DNA of 64,000 nucleotides from Psychrobacter arcticus 273-4. GTDB taxonomy: Bacteria > Pseudomonadota > Gammaproteobacteria > Pseudomonadales > Moraxellaceae. Position numbers and translations under genes: made by a program. Below the pieces are notes generated by a model. That model did not search any database, had not been told where the DNA came from, and saw nothing but the letters and a program-made list of their open reading frames with translations. Of the stretch, positions 8,989 through 17,800 are shown piece by piece. Where the stretch lies: assembly GCF_000012305.1 (NCBI RefSeq), contig NC_007204.1, positions 1,364,001-1,428,000 on the forward strand. The letters run 5' to 3'. Every line of letters starts with the position of its first letter. Within the stretch, counting starts at the first letter, position 1.

Positions 8989-9747
8989 TTAAAATATTGC
9001 GTTTACTGTTAAGAAAAATATAGATGGTCCTAATAAGCATCCCAGACCCGTATAAAAAGTCGCAACCAGTGCTCCATATGGAACCAGTCTTACATCAGTA
9101 GCTGCTAAGCCAGCGGCTACACCACTGGTAGTACCTACTAAGCCACCAAAAATCATGGCTGAACGAGGGCTTTTTAGATGCATAAATCGCGCAAGTAAAG
9201 GGGTTGCAATCATAAAGAAGACGGATTTAATCAAACCAATGGCAATGGATAAAGCAATCACATCAGAGGTTGCTCCAATTGCTGTCCCTGTAATAGGTCC
9301 CACGATATAAGTCATTGCACCTGCGCCAATGGTGGTCATAGAAACAGCATCTTTATAGCCTAACATCCATGCAATACCGGCTCCTGCCACAAACGGTATG
9401 ATGCAGCCCATGAACAAAGCGATAATACCAATCTTCCCAGCACGTTTTATCTCTTTTACATCGACTTCAAAAGCAGTTGATGAGATAGCAAGATCACGAA
9501 GCATCGATCCCCCTAACAGAGCAAATCCAGAGAAAAGCTCTATATCGGAAATACCTTTTTCACCACCAGTATATAAACCAGCAAAATAGGCGGCAACGAG
9601 ACCAAGTATGATAGCAATTGCAGATGACTGTAGCTTGTTGTTGGTTAGATACTTAGATAGTATGTGAGAAAAAAACATCACAAGGCCTGTTATTGCAAGA
9701 GCAGTCACAAAGGCATTTTTAGTGAGGGTTGCTATAATTAAGTCCAT
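8989..9747 (-). CDS. madM: Malonate transporter subunit MadM
   Basis: Large subunit of the MadL/MadM two-component malonate carrier in the inner membrane, which takes up malonate with a cation. The 252-residue protein is strongly hydrophobic with many predicted membrane segments and glycine-rich loops (GAGAMTYIVGPITGTAIGA near residue 140). It follows madL after 75 bases and precedes mdcA by 21, so uptake and catabolism are co-expressed. The equivalent Acinetobacter gene is called mdcM. Confidence 0.92.
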   Translation of the reverse strand: MDLIIATLTKNAFVTALAITGLVMFFSHILSKYLTNNKLQSSAIAIILGLVAAYFAGLYTGGEKGISDIELFSGFALLGGSMLRDLAISSTAFEVDVKEIKRAGKIGIIALFMGCIIPFVAGAGIAWMLGYKDAVSMTTIGAGAMTYIVGPITGTAIGATSDVIALSIAIGLIKSVFFMIATPLLARFMHLKSPRSAMIFGGLVGTTSGVAAGLAATDVRLVPYGALVATFYTGLGCLLGPSIFFLTVNAIF

Positions 9748-9822
9748 TTAATTACTCCGTTGCGCGATTGAATTGGTAGTTTTGGTTTTCTTATAATGTT
9801 ATTAATACTGTTGATGAAACAC

Positions 9823-10227
9823 TCATAATTGGTCATGATGCTCTTCAGTATCATCCCAAGTAAATGTATCGTAATCATTACCAATATTATTAAATAAGCG
9901 TACGGCAAAGACAGTTGCAATCAGCGCAACAACAGAGACAACAGCCGCTACCATTCCGCCAGATAGTGCAGCGACCACGTTTTGTCCTGCAGCCATAGCG
10001 ACAACGATAGGGATATACATACCTGCCCAGTATAGAACACCAAACTGTGTTGACTTAGGCAGATAGCCTTTTTTAGCAAGCAATTCTTTACCAGCAATGA
10101 GTAGAATCATTGCAATAGCGACACCACCGATATTGGCGTCAACGCCTAACATTTGTCCTAACAGTCCACCGAGGAAAACCCCGAGTAAGTAACTAACTGC
10201 TAGTAAAGCGGTACCATATATGATCAT
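9823..10227 (-). CDS. madL: Malonate transporter subunit MadL
   Basis: Small subunit (134 residues) of the MadL/MadM malonate carrier. It has about four hydrophobic segments, starting MIIYGTALLAVSYLLGVFLGG, and a short charged cytoplasmic tail ending in EEHHDQL. It is the first gene of the malonate operon, transcribed away from the GntR-type regulator at 10461. The 233-base gap between them should carry the operon promoter and the repressor sites. Confidence 0.92.
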   Translation of the reverse strand: MIIYGTALLAVSYLLGVFLGGLLGQMLGVDANIGGVAIAMILLIAGKELLAKKGYLPKSTQFGVLYWAGMYIPIVVAMAAGQNVVAALSGGMVAAVVSVVALIATVFAVRLFNNIGNDYDTFTWDDTEEHHDQL

Positions 10228-10378
10228 AACAACCTTCCTTGATTCTGGTTAAGTTCCCTTTAGTAACGCCTCATTTAGTAAAGGATCTCGGCGTTACTTA
10301 TCTTTTTTAATCCCTTACTACTACATCGTCCAAAATAGAGATTCTGTCTTTTAGAGCGATGCTACTGCCTACTTATTT

Positions 10379-10406
10379 GATATAATCTAAACCAATTGTT
10401 TGTAAA
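10379..10406 (-). promoter_or_regulatory. Candidate promoter of the malonate operon
   Basis: On the minus strand TTTACA (10406-10401) is followed after about 15-16 bases by TTATAT/TATATC, a plausible sigma-70 pair reading toward madL. It sits in the divergent gap about 30 bases from the operator palindrome. Assigned by eye only. Confidence 0.35.
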
Positions 10407-10437
10407 GCGCAATAAAATTGTATTTATTAAACATATA

Positions 10438-10451
10438 TTTTGTATACAAAA
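10438..10451. promoter_or_regulatory. Perfect palindrome TTTTGTATACAAAA, candidate MdcY operator
   Basis: A 14-base perfect palindrome 10 bases before the regulator start codon. Its core TTGTATACAA is identical to the core I recall for the Acinetobacter MdcY operator (ATTGTATACAAT), where the repressor controls the malonate operon. Its place at the regulator's own leader suggests autorepression. Confidence 0.7.
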
Positions 10452-10460
10452 GGCCTATTT

Positions 10461-11132
10461 ATGAGTTTAGTTGATGATTTACCCTTATCTTTGCAAATTA
10501 GTAAAAAAATAGAAGATGATATTATTTATGGTCGACTTCAGCCCGGTACAAAACTTGATGAAGTAACACTTTGTGAAAAATACGGGGTATCAAGAACCCC
10601 GATCCGAGAAGCGTTAAAGCTTTTATCGTCTGAAGGTTTGGTGGAAATTCGACCTCGTAGGGGCGCAATAATACCTACTTTAAACATTGTAACGCTGTGT
10701 GAGATGTTTGAAGTAATGGCAGAGCTTGAGGGAATGTGCGGTAGATTAGCTGCTAGAAGAATCAACAAAGATGAGAAAGTTGAGTTATTACTTTTACATA
10801 ACGAATGTAAAAAATACCTCTCTGAAGATAATCCAGAAAATTACTATGAAGCTAATAGGAAATTTCATTTTTTCCTCTATCAACTCAGCCATAATAGTTT
10901 TTTGATAGAACAAGCAAGCAATTTACATAATCGATTACATCCGTATAGACGCCTTCAGCTACGAGTACATCATAGAATGCAACATTCTTTTGACGAACAC
11001 CAAGCCATCGTTGATGCAATTTCAAATGCTGATGAAATTTTGGCTGAGAGCTTACTAAAAGAACATGTATCGGTTCAAGGGCAAAAATTTACAGATTTAA
11101 TTGCAACAATGAATCCTGATGGTAATAAGTAA
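10461..11132 (+). CDS. mdcY: GntR family transcriptional regulator of malonate catabolism (MdcY-like)
   Basis: Cytosolic repressor expected to sense malonate (or malonyl-CoA) and control the divergent malonate operon. The N-terminal winged helix-turn-helix is clear: EKYGVSRTPIREALKLL then SSEGLVEI. The C-terminal part is an all-helical FCD effector domain with a metal-binding-type histidine pattern. I use the ATG at 10461; a TTG at 10440 would put the operator palindrome inside the coding region. The length of about 223 residues is normal for the FadR/VanR subfamily. Function is inferred from divergent position and from the matching operator. Confidence 0.88.
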   Translation: MSLVDDLPLSLQISKKIEDDIIYGRLQPGTKLDEVTLCEKYGVSRTPIREALKLLSSEGLVEIRPRRGAIIPTLNIVTLCEMFEVMAELEGMCGRLAARRINKDEKVELLLLHNECKKYLSEDNPENYYEANRKFHFFLYQLSHNSFLIEQASNLHNRLHPYRRLQLRVHHRMQHSFDEHQAIVDAISNADEILAESLLKEHVSVQGQKFTDLIATMNPDGNK

Positions 11133-11220
11133 GACTATTAGATTGGATCGCACCCTAGACAAAGTATTCATGAACTTAGACGCCCTAGGGTTTTCAGGGC
11201 AATTCATCAAGCCAAAAGGA

Positions 11221-11268
11221 CTGGGTTCTCTACAATACAGAACCCAGCTCCCCCCCTCCCTCCCTCCC
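11221..11268. repeat. Hairpin followed by C-rich microsatellite with G-quadruplex potential
   Basis: CTGGGTTCT and AGAACCCAG (11221-11229, 11239-11247) form a 9-bp stem with a 9-base loop, directly followed by C7-T-C3-T-C3-T-C3 (11250-11268). On the minus strand this reads as four G-runs separated by single A residues, an ideal parallel quadruplex pattern. It may act as terminator or transcription block after the GntR gene. No T-run follows. Confidence 0.6.
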
Positions 11269-11421
11269 TCACTTAGTATGATGAGCTACGCTGAATACAT
11301 GGTCAGAAGTATCAAAGAAGAGTGCGGCAGCAAATGCCGTCGTCACCAGCGCTTAAAACAGGGCTAGTAAAATCTTAAAAACCGTGTCATAAGTAAGATC
11401 ACACAACAAAGGAATATTGTT

Positions 11422-12042
11422 ATGAGTCAATTTTTATTTGACCTAGCCGTATTACGTTACTGTCAGCCATTAAGGGCGCTATTATTGCTGGCAGGTTTTA
11501 CGGTTAGTAGCCAAAGCCAAGCAGCCACTTATAAAATTGAGCCTGACACCTCTAACGTACGCTTCGCTATCGACCACATCAAAACCTCTGCCACCACTGG
11601 CGGATTCTATAATGTGACAGGAATACTCCAGTATGATCCGAGTGCAAAAACCGGCGATATCTCTCTTATTATTCCCATAAAATCATTAAATACAGGTAAT
11701 AAATTTTTTAATCTTAAACTGATGGGCCCCGATTTTTTTAATATGGAACAGTTTCCATTGGCTCATTTTGAATCTACCAAATGGCATTTCACGTCTGACA
11801 AAGAAGACCCAAAGGTCACACGAGTGGACGGCAAGCTAACCTTAAATGGTCAGACCCACCCTATTAGCTTACTGGCGACCAAATTTAATTGCTACTTGAG
11901 TTCACCACTTAAAAATACTGTCTGTGGAGGCAGTTTTACCGCCACAATTGACCGTACTCAGTGGAATATCAAAAAATATGTCTTATTCGGCATGACTAAA
12001 AATCTGACTTTAAATATTCAGGTCGAAGCTACTGAACAGTAG
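11422..12042 (+). CDS. YceI family periplasmic protein
   Basis: A 206-residue exported protein: a hydrophobic N-terminal segment (about residues 14-32) ends near SQSQAA, then a YceI/lipocalin-like beta-barrel domain begins with YKIEPDTSNVRFAIDH. Family members bind polyisoprenoid chains such as quinones in the periplasm. Characteristic later segments are FFNMEQFPLAHFESTKW and GKLTLNGQTHPI. It is the first gene of a same-strand group with two cytochromes c and a flavin amine oxidase, so it may help electron transfer or lipid-cofactor handling there; that is inference. Two cysteines (in NCYLSS and VCGGSF) could form a disulfide. Confidence 0.85.
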   Translation: MSQFLFDLAVLRYCQPLRALLLLAGFTVSSQSQAATYKIEPDTSNVRFAIDHIKTSATTGGFYNVTGILQYDPSAKTGDISLIIPIKSLNTGNKFFNLKLMGPDFFNMEQFPLAHFESTKWHFTSDKEDPKVTRVDGKLTLNGQTHPISLLATKFNCYLSSPLKNTVCGGSFTATIDRTQWNIKKYVLFGMTKNLTLNIQVEATEQ

Positions 12043-12132
12043 TGTTTTTTAGATTCGATACATAATCAGCGTGTAATAGAGTCATAGCTAAAATGATTAA
12101 ATATGAGTTTTTTCCAGCTTTGTGAGGATATT

Positions 12133-13488
12133 ATGAAGCCAACTGGTATAGTATTATCAGCAACTTTACTTAGTATAGCTTCTAGCGCTGTCATGGCTGA
12201 TAGCGCACGCTCACCTCATGTGACGAGCTTGCTTAATATCAGCCCCGCTACCAGCTTACTCAATGTAAGCCCCATGAATAGCGATTTGGCCAATCGCGGT
12301 GCCTATATTGCCCGTACTGCTGACTGTATGGCTTGTCATCGTGAGGACTATAGCGGCGGCATAGCGATTGAAACACCCACTGGTAATATTTACTCGACCA
12401 ACATTACACCCTCTCAACGTTATGGTATCGGCAACTATACCGAAATTTACTTCAAAAAAGCACTGCAAAAAGGCCGTGCGCCCACGCATCAGCTGTATCC
12501 TGCGATGCCATATCCGTCTTATCATGGTATGGCTGATGCGGATATTAGTGCGTTATTTGCTTATTTTCAAACCGTACCTCCCATTGAGATGCCACCTGAA
12601 AAGACCACTCACCTACCGTTTCCATTAAATATTCGCACGCTAATGCTGGCTTGGAATGTGATTAATGTACCTTCTACCAAAAACCGTGCAGGGCTCACCC
12701 AAACCCAGCAACGCGGTGAATACCTCGTTAATAACTTAGAACATTGCGGTACTTGTCACACACCGCGAAACCTCACGCAAGGTCTTGATAAAGAAAAGTA
12801 TTTATCTGGTGCGCCGCTTGGTAAATGGTATGCACCCAACATCACCCCAGATAATGACAGTGGTATCGGACGCTGGAGCGAGGGTGATATTGTCACTTAT
12901 CTACGTAGCGGTTTGCTGGATAAACGGGCTTATGCGGGTGGACCAATGGCTGAAGCCATCGCGCACAGTACACGCTATCTAAGCGATGAAGACTTAATTG
13001 CAATGGCTTCTTATCTAAAAGTCGTCCCTATCATCAAGACGGACGATTATTTGTTACCCGTAGATATGTCACGGTTGCCTAATCCGCTCAGCAGCTCTAT
13101 TACTTATAATTTAATTGAGCAAAAAGACTATTTGGCGCAGGAAAAATCCGCTACTAATGCTGGTTCTAATACTAATAACTCACCAAAAGCGCTGTATCTT
13201 GCTGCCTGTGCTAGCTGTCACGGAGTAGATGGTTACGCGCAGCCTGATGCTCGTTATGCCTCTATCGTAGGACTGAGTAGTATTCGTCGGGTTAAGCCAG
13301 ACGCGCTAATCAATGTGATTGCTTATGGCGCAAAAGGCGCATTAAACACAGCACCCAAAATGCCAGGCTTCGACAAAGAGTTAAGTCATGCGCAGATTGC
13401 CAGTATTACTAATTACGTTCGGGTAAATTTCGGTGGTCTACCAAGTAGTAATGTGAGTGCTGCTGACGTCAAACGCATATTAAAGTAA
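12133..13488 (+). CDS. Tri-haem cytochrome c, dehydrogenase electron-acceptor subunit type
   Basis: Periplasmic cytochrome with three CXXCH haem sites: CMACH (about 65-69), CGTCH (205-209) and CASCH (359-363), each in its own cytochrome c domain. This arrangement is that of the cytochrome subunits of membrane-bound alcohol, gluconate and sorbitol dehydrogenases, which pass electrons to ubiquinone or an oxidase. I use the ATG at 12133 because it gives a clean signal peptide (MKPTGIVLSATLL to VMADS); a frame-open ATG at 12103 adds 10 residues that spoil it. It precedes the flavin amine oxidase gene by 77 bases and is likely its electron acceptor. Confidence 0.9.
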   Translation: MKPTGIVLSATLLSIASSAVMADSARSPHVTSLLNISPATSLLNVSPMNSDLANRGAYIARTADCMACHREDYSGGIAIETPTGNIYSTNITPSQRYGIGNYTEIYFKKALQKGRAPTHQLYPAMPYPSYHGMADADISALFAYFQTVPPIEMPPEKTTHLPFPLNIRTLMLAWNVINVPSTKNRAGLTQTQQRGEYLVNNLEHCGTCHTPRNLTQGLDKEKYLSGAPLGKWYAPNITPDNDSGIGRWSEGDIVTYLRSGLLDKRAYAGGPMAEAIAHSTRYLSDEDLIAMASYLKVVPIIKTDDYLLPVDMSRLPNPLSSSITYNLIEQKDYLAQEKSATNAGSNTNNSPKALYLAACASCHGVDGYAQPDARYASIVGLSSIRRVKPDALINVIAYGAKGALNTAPKMPGFDKELSHAQIASITNYVRVNFGGLPSSNVSAADVKRILK

Positions 13489-13565
13489 CTACTAGTAACC
13501 CCGCTATACAAACACCTAGCACCACCTGATGTCATAGATGACTGTTCTATAATAAGGATAATAAA

Positions 13566-15167
13566 ATGAACGATATGCTTCAATCGCCCACACGCCGGCA
13601 ACTGCTGTCAATGATCGGTAAGACTGCAGGGGCCACGGCAATGTATCAGGCGATGACTACGTTAGGATTTGCTTCTGAGTCCAGCTTTAAACAAGAGATG
13701 AATTTAAAGGGTGCGCCTGCTGGTGCGAGCATTGTGATACTTGGCGCAGGTTTAGGCGGACTTACCGCTGCCTATGAGCTACGTAAGGCAGGATATAAAG
13801 TAACTATTCTTGAATTTCAAAATCGCGGTGGTGGTCGCAGTTGGACACTAAACGCTGGTGATACATATACCGAGCTTGGTGGCGGCGAGGTGACCTGCGA
13901 CTTTAAAAAAGGTAATTACTTTAACGGCGGACCATGGCGATTGCCTGTTCATCATTATGCCGTATTTCATTATTGTAAAAAATTTGGCGTGGCATTACAG
14001 CCCTTTATACAAACCAATGACCGCGCCTATTTACACCGTACCACCCATTTTAATGGTGCGCCGCAGCGCTTAGGTGAAGTGCAAAGCGACATACGTGGTT
14101 ATGTCTCAGAGTTATTATCTAAAGCAGTTAATACCGGTAGCCTTGATAAGACGGTCAATAAAGAGGACAAAGAGAAGCTCTTAGAAGGCTTAAAAGGTTG
14201 GGGCGTCCTTGATAACAATTATCGCTATGTTAAGAGTCATGAAACCAGTAAGCATCGCGGTTATAGCGTTTATCCGGGTGGCGGTTTGATGCCTGATGCA
14301 AAACCCTCGACGCCGATACCGATGAACAAACTATTAAATTCGGGTATGTGGTCAGATATTTATAGCAACTATACGACATATGACCATCAACCAGCGATGT
14401 TTCAGCCTATCGGCGGTATGGGGAAAATCGGTGATGCCTTCACTCGCGAATGCCGAGAGTTGATTACGTTTAATGCCAAAGTCACTAAAATTTATCAAGA
14501 TGAGAGCGGCGTCACTGTCGATTACGTCGATAGTAATAATCCTGAGGGTGCAACTAAAACTGTGCGCGCTGACTGGTGTATCTGCAATATCCCACTGTCA
14601 GTATTGACCCAAATTGACATTAACGTCTCAGCACCAATGAAGCAAGCAATGGCAGCGGTACCATATGACACCTCTTATAAAGTAGGCTTAGAGTTTAAAC
14701 GCCGCTTTTGGGAAGAAGATGAATGGATTTATGGCGGTATCAGCTATACCGATATGCCCATCTCACAAATCTCCTATCCCTCACATGATATGTTTACCAC
14801 AGGCTCAGGGGTACTACTCGGCGCGTATGGATTTGGAGAAGCCTCTTATCGATTTAATACGCTGAATCCAAAAGAGCGTATTGATTCGGCACTACAGTAT
14901 GGCAAACATATTCATCCGCAATATACCAAAGAGTTCCGCTCTGGGACGTCCGTCGCTTGGCATCGTATTCCATGGTCACTCGGTTGCTATGGCATTTGGA
15001 GTGAATCGAGCCGTGATCAGTACTACGATACGCTATGCGCGATTGATCACCGTATCATGTTGGCAGGTGAGCACTGCTCACATATTCCAGCATGGCAAGA
15101 AGGCGCAATTTTATCTGGAATGGATGCTGCTCGGCGACTACATCAAAAGGCAAAAAAGCTGGGCTAG
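13566..15167 (+). CDS. Tat-exported flavin amine oxidase/dehydrogenase (FAD)
   Basis: FAD enzyme of the monoamine oxidase/L-amino acid oxidase superfamily, 533 residues. The N-terminus has a twin-arginine motif (TRRQLLSMIG, Arg10-Arg11) before a weakly hydrophobic stretch, implying folded export to the periplasm. The FAD-binding dinucleotide motif GAGLGG lies at 60-65, followed by GRSW. The C-terminal FAD segment is LAGEHCSHIPAWQEGAILSG. Flanking genes encode two cytochromes c, so it probably acts as a dehydrogenase that reduces cytochrome c rather than oxygen, as described for the nicotine enzyme NicA2 with its cytochrome. The substrate is not evident. Start supported by AAGGATAATAAA before the ATG. 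Confidence 0.87.
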   Translation: MNDMLQSPTRRQLLSMIGKTAGATAMYQAMTTLGFASESSFKQEMNLKGAPAGASIVILGAGLGGLTAAYELRKAGYKVTILEFQNRGGGRSWTLNAGDTYTELGGGEVTCDFKKGNYFNGGPWRLPVHHYAVFHYCKKFGVALQPFIQTNDRAYLHRTTHFNGAPQRLGEVQSDIRGYVSELLSKAVNTGSLDKTVNKEDKEKLLEGLKGWGVLDNNYRYVKSHETSKHRGYSVYPGGGLMPDAKPSTPIPMNKLLNSGMWSDIYSNYTTYDHQPAMFQPIGGMGKIGDAFTRECRELITFNAKVTKIYQDESGVTVDYVDSNNPEGATKTVRADWCICNIPLSVLTQIDINVSAPMKQAMAAVPYDTSYKVGLEFKRRFWEEDEWIYGGISYTDMPISQISYPSHDMFTTGSGVLLGAYGFGEASYRFNTLNPKERIDSALQYGKHIHPQYTKEFRSGTSVAWHRIPWSLGCYGIWSESSRDQYYDTLCAIDHRIMLAGEHCSHIPAWQEGAILSGMDAARRLHQKAKKLG

Positions 15168-15246
15168 TCGGAGTGATTATTGATTAGCGGCATTAATGAG
15201 TGACACGGCTTAAATAGTGATAACAATAATGAATTCAGAGGCAATC

Positions 15247-15903
15247 ATGGATATGACAAAACCGAATCTGCTTACTGTGATAATAATGTTGAGTGTCGGA
15301 GGCACAGTCGCGCTATCAGGCTGTAGTCAATCTACTAAAGCCAACGCTGTCACCCTTGCCAGTCAGCAACAAGCCACACAAATGGTTTTTGATAATCAAG
15401 CCAGTCGTAATAATGGCGCGTGGGGTGCAGTCTATATGACTAAAGAAGAGTTTAGGTTGCCAAAAACTAATATTGTTGATGTCATCTCACTACCAAAAAT
15501 AGCAGAAGATGCTAGCCTGCAAAAGTGGTTAGTGAAATTTGAAGGAAATATAGAAGGCAGCGCTAAAAACAAGCATGGTTTTATGACTACCAATGGTAAA
15601 AAACTCTATAACGATTCTTGTGCTGGCTGTCATATGCAAGATGGCAAGGGCGCACAAGGTGCGGGTTACTATCCGCCGCTTACTAATAACAGTAAGATGC
15701 AATCAAAATATTATATTATTAGTGTTGTTATTAACGGTCTGCGTGGTATGCCCTCCTTTCACAGCATGATGAGTGATGAGCAAATAGCAGCGGTCACGCA
15801 GTATGTGCATAGCGATTTAAATACTTTTACCGATACAGTCACTACGTCTAATGTTGCTCAGCTCCGTCATGACTTTCCACCAGGTTCTGATCCTAGTGAA
15901 TAA
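15247..15903 (+). CDS. Mono-haem cytochrome c lipoprotein
   Basis: A class I c-type cytochrome with one haem site, CAGCH at about residues 125-129 of the 218-residue product. The axial Met is probably in the GMPSF or MQDGKG region. The N-terminus has a lipoprotein signal, with ALSGC giving a lipidated Cys near residue 26, so it should be anchored to a membrane facing the periplasm. I chose the ATG at 15247 because AGAGG lies about 7 bases upstream; an ATG at 15217 is possible. It ends the YceI-cytochrome-amine oxidase group and may relay electrons onward to a terminal oxidase. Confidence 0.87.
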   Translation: MDMTKPNLLTVIIMLSVGGTVALSGCSQSTKANAVTLASQQQATQMVFDNQASRNNGAWGAVYMTKEEFRLPKTNIVDVISLPKIAEDASLQKWLVKFEGNIEGSAKNKHGFMTTNGKKLYNDSCAGCHMQDGKGAQGAGYYPPLTNNSKMQSKYYIISVVINGLRGMPSFHSMMSDEQIAAVTQYVHSDLNTFTDTVTTSNVAQLRHDFPPGSDPSE

Positions 15904-16419
15904 TTTTATTGTAAAAGGTGCTTTCTAGAAGCTCTTTGCTTGAGTTAGGTCATCATAAAAGAGAGTAATTTTAATAATTTGGCTTATTATTTAATGGTAG
16001 CACTCACCGTGTTTGACGAAAGACTTAACATTAGGCTTACACAGAGTTTCAACGTCTAAATTGTTGAGTAATCCCACAATGGCTATAAAAGAGTAAAGCT
16101 ATGAATAAAAATGACAGTTCTTATTCATTCATTGTCTGTGGACGAGAAGCAATCGTATTGCACATTTTAAATCTGCGGTACTTTTAAACCAGTGCTACTT
16201 TTAAATCTTCAGTACTACGCTGCGTACCGACTAATAAATGACTGATTAGAGTAAAGGTTGGAAACAGTGGTGCAAGCACTGCTAAATAAAAAATCTGGTT
16301 TAAGCAAATAGTTGAATGACCAACACCATCAACGCGTCCATGAGCATTTTTAGCCAAATCATATTCCGTTAATTTTCCGTCATACCTTTAATAATAGTAA
16401 TAGTTATGCACGTTACCCT
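15904..16419. other. Intergenic region without a convincing gene
   Basis: About 515 bases between the cytochrome lipoprotein and the usp gene. A stop-free minus-strand stretch of about 60 codons ends at 16184 but has no ATG start and no recognised motif. I see no repeat element or clear terminator. Confidence 0.4.
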
Positions 16420-17280
16420 CTAGCGCACTAAAATAACCGGTGAGAACGTACTGGCAATAATCTCTGTTGTCGTACTACCTAAAAACAGCTGCTGCCATTT
16501 AGAACGTCCATAAGCCCCAATCACGATAATATCGATGTTGTTATCTGCTTGAAACGTTAATAATCCATCAACGGCATCTGCCTCAAGTAAGTGATGTGCC
16601 TTGACTATAAAGCCTGCTGACAGGAGCTCCGCAACTGCTGCCGCTAAGCTTTGTTTAGACAATTCATCATGATGACCGACCATCACGATATGCCCTTGCA
16701 ACCCTTTGAGTAAATAACTCCTAGCAACCATTTTTGTAGCGGAAATGGCTATTTTACTGGCATCAAAGGCAATCATATACGAGGTAGGCGTGGTAAATGC
16801 TTCTGAACAAATTAGGATAGGTATGCTGGACGCGCGCGCAACTGTTTCGATTTGGCTGCCAATATTAATTCGACTGCCTTTATGATCTTCTCCACGCCGT
16901 CCCATTACGATAGCGCGATTCTTTATGTGGAAATGTTCAATAGCAGGTAATAGCTTGCCACGACGTTGATAGATATCGACGTCTACATCAAAGTGACTTT
17001 CAATATGGCTTTTTGCATCTTGGACCAATGCGGTGCTATAGCGGTTAACCACTTTGGCTCTTTGTTCATCTAACTGGGTTAATTCTTCTAATAAAACCTG
17101 GCGACTATTGATACCTATCGCGCCTGACAAATCCCGTCTTGTCGACGCTGGTATGTCAATCACATTTAATAGGGCAACCGGTAAGCCCAAGCGACTGGCA
17201 TACCATGCCGCATAATCACACACAGATTCTGTCACTGCCGAACCATCAATACACGCTAAAACATGCTGTTGTGTTGCCAT
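16420..17280 (-). CDS. Universal stress protein, tandem UspA domains
   Basis: A 286-residue cytosolic protein made of two UspA-type domains. The first ends with IVMGRRGEDHKGSRINIGS and the second with IVIGAYGRSKWQQLFLGST, both approximating the G-2x-G-9x-G-S/T nucleotide-binding signature. N-terminal HVLACIDGS matches the usual Usp start. Tandem Usp proteins of this type (UspE-like) respond to starvation and oxidative or respiratory stress. It stands alone between non-coding stretches. Precise function unknown. Confidence 0.88.
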   Translation of the reverse strand: MATQQHVLACIDGSAVTESVCDYAAWYASRLGLPVALLNVIDIPASTRRDLSGAIGINSRQVLLEELTQLDEQRAKVVNRYSTALVQDAKSHIESHFDVDVDIYQRRGKLLPAIEHFHIKNRAIVMGRRGEDHKGSRINIGSQIETVARASSIPILICSEAFTTPTSYMIAFDASKIAISATKMVARSYLLKGLQGHIVMVGHHDELSKQSLAAAVAELLSAGFIVKAHHLLEADAVDGLLTFQADNNIDIIVIGAYGRSKWQQLFLGSTTTEIIASTFSPVILVR

Positions 17281-17375
17281 TATTTTATCCTTAGTATTTT
17301 TATTATTGAATGAAAAAGCTTGTCAATGAACGCCTAAGTTAGTATTAACGTCCGATTTATCATGAACACCGAATT

Positions 17376-17675
17376 TGAACCGCCCCGACTTTATCGAAGG
17401 CTGATTTACTTGAGTCAAGCAGCGATGCCTGACAGGATTAAACTATCATAATACCGCTTTTCAAACTCAAAGGGTGACACATAACCAATCGTACTGTGCA
17501 GTCGGGTTTTATTGAACCAGTCCAGGCTTGAATGACTGACCACGTGGAGGGATAATCGCCCGATGCTTCAATGAGCATGCGAACGGCGCGTTCTTTAATC
17601 TCAGGAGTGTAGGTTTGTCTTTTCATTGTCGTATTCTCTCAGAATGTTGAGTCTCCGACAATACTGGGGCGGTTT
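17376..17675 (-). mobile_element. Internally deleted IS3-family element (about 300 bp)
   Basis: Both ends are present: TGAACCGCCCCGACTTTATC on the right-end side and, on the other strand, TAAACCGCCCCAGTATTGTC. The minus strand reads the orfA start (MKRQTYTPEIKERAVRMLIE) and then jumps to the orfB C-terminus, whose proper frame reads WFNKTRLHSTIGYVSPFEFE and ends at a stop. The central integrase region is missing. It cannot move itself but could be mobilised in trans. Confidence 0.85.
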
Positions 17676-17800
17676 ACTGCATCTTCTTCAGCATAGATCA
17701 TATTCGATCATGATACTGAAAGCGACTACACTAGTACGCTAAGATAGTGCTATATTTCGAAATAATGAATATCCACCCCCCTATTATTAAGGACTGACCA

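Noticed and set aside
11119..11367. An 82-codon plus-strand frame after the GntR gene
   Set aside because: It overlaps the regulator end, runs through the CCCT microsatellite and shows no family motif or ribosome site; probably non-coding.
16184..16384. A stop-free minus-strand stretch of about 60 codons after the usp gene
   Set aside because: No ATG, no recognised motif and a stop just upstream. An overlapping frame with an ATG and AAAGG stops after four codons. I cannot support a gene.
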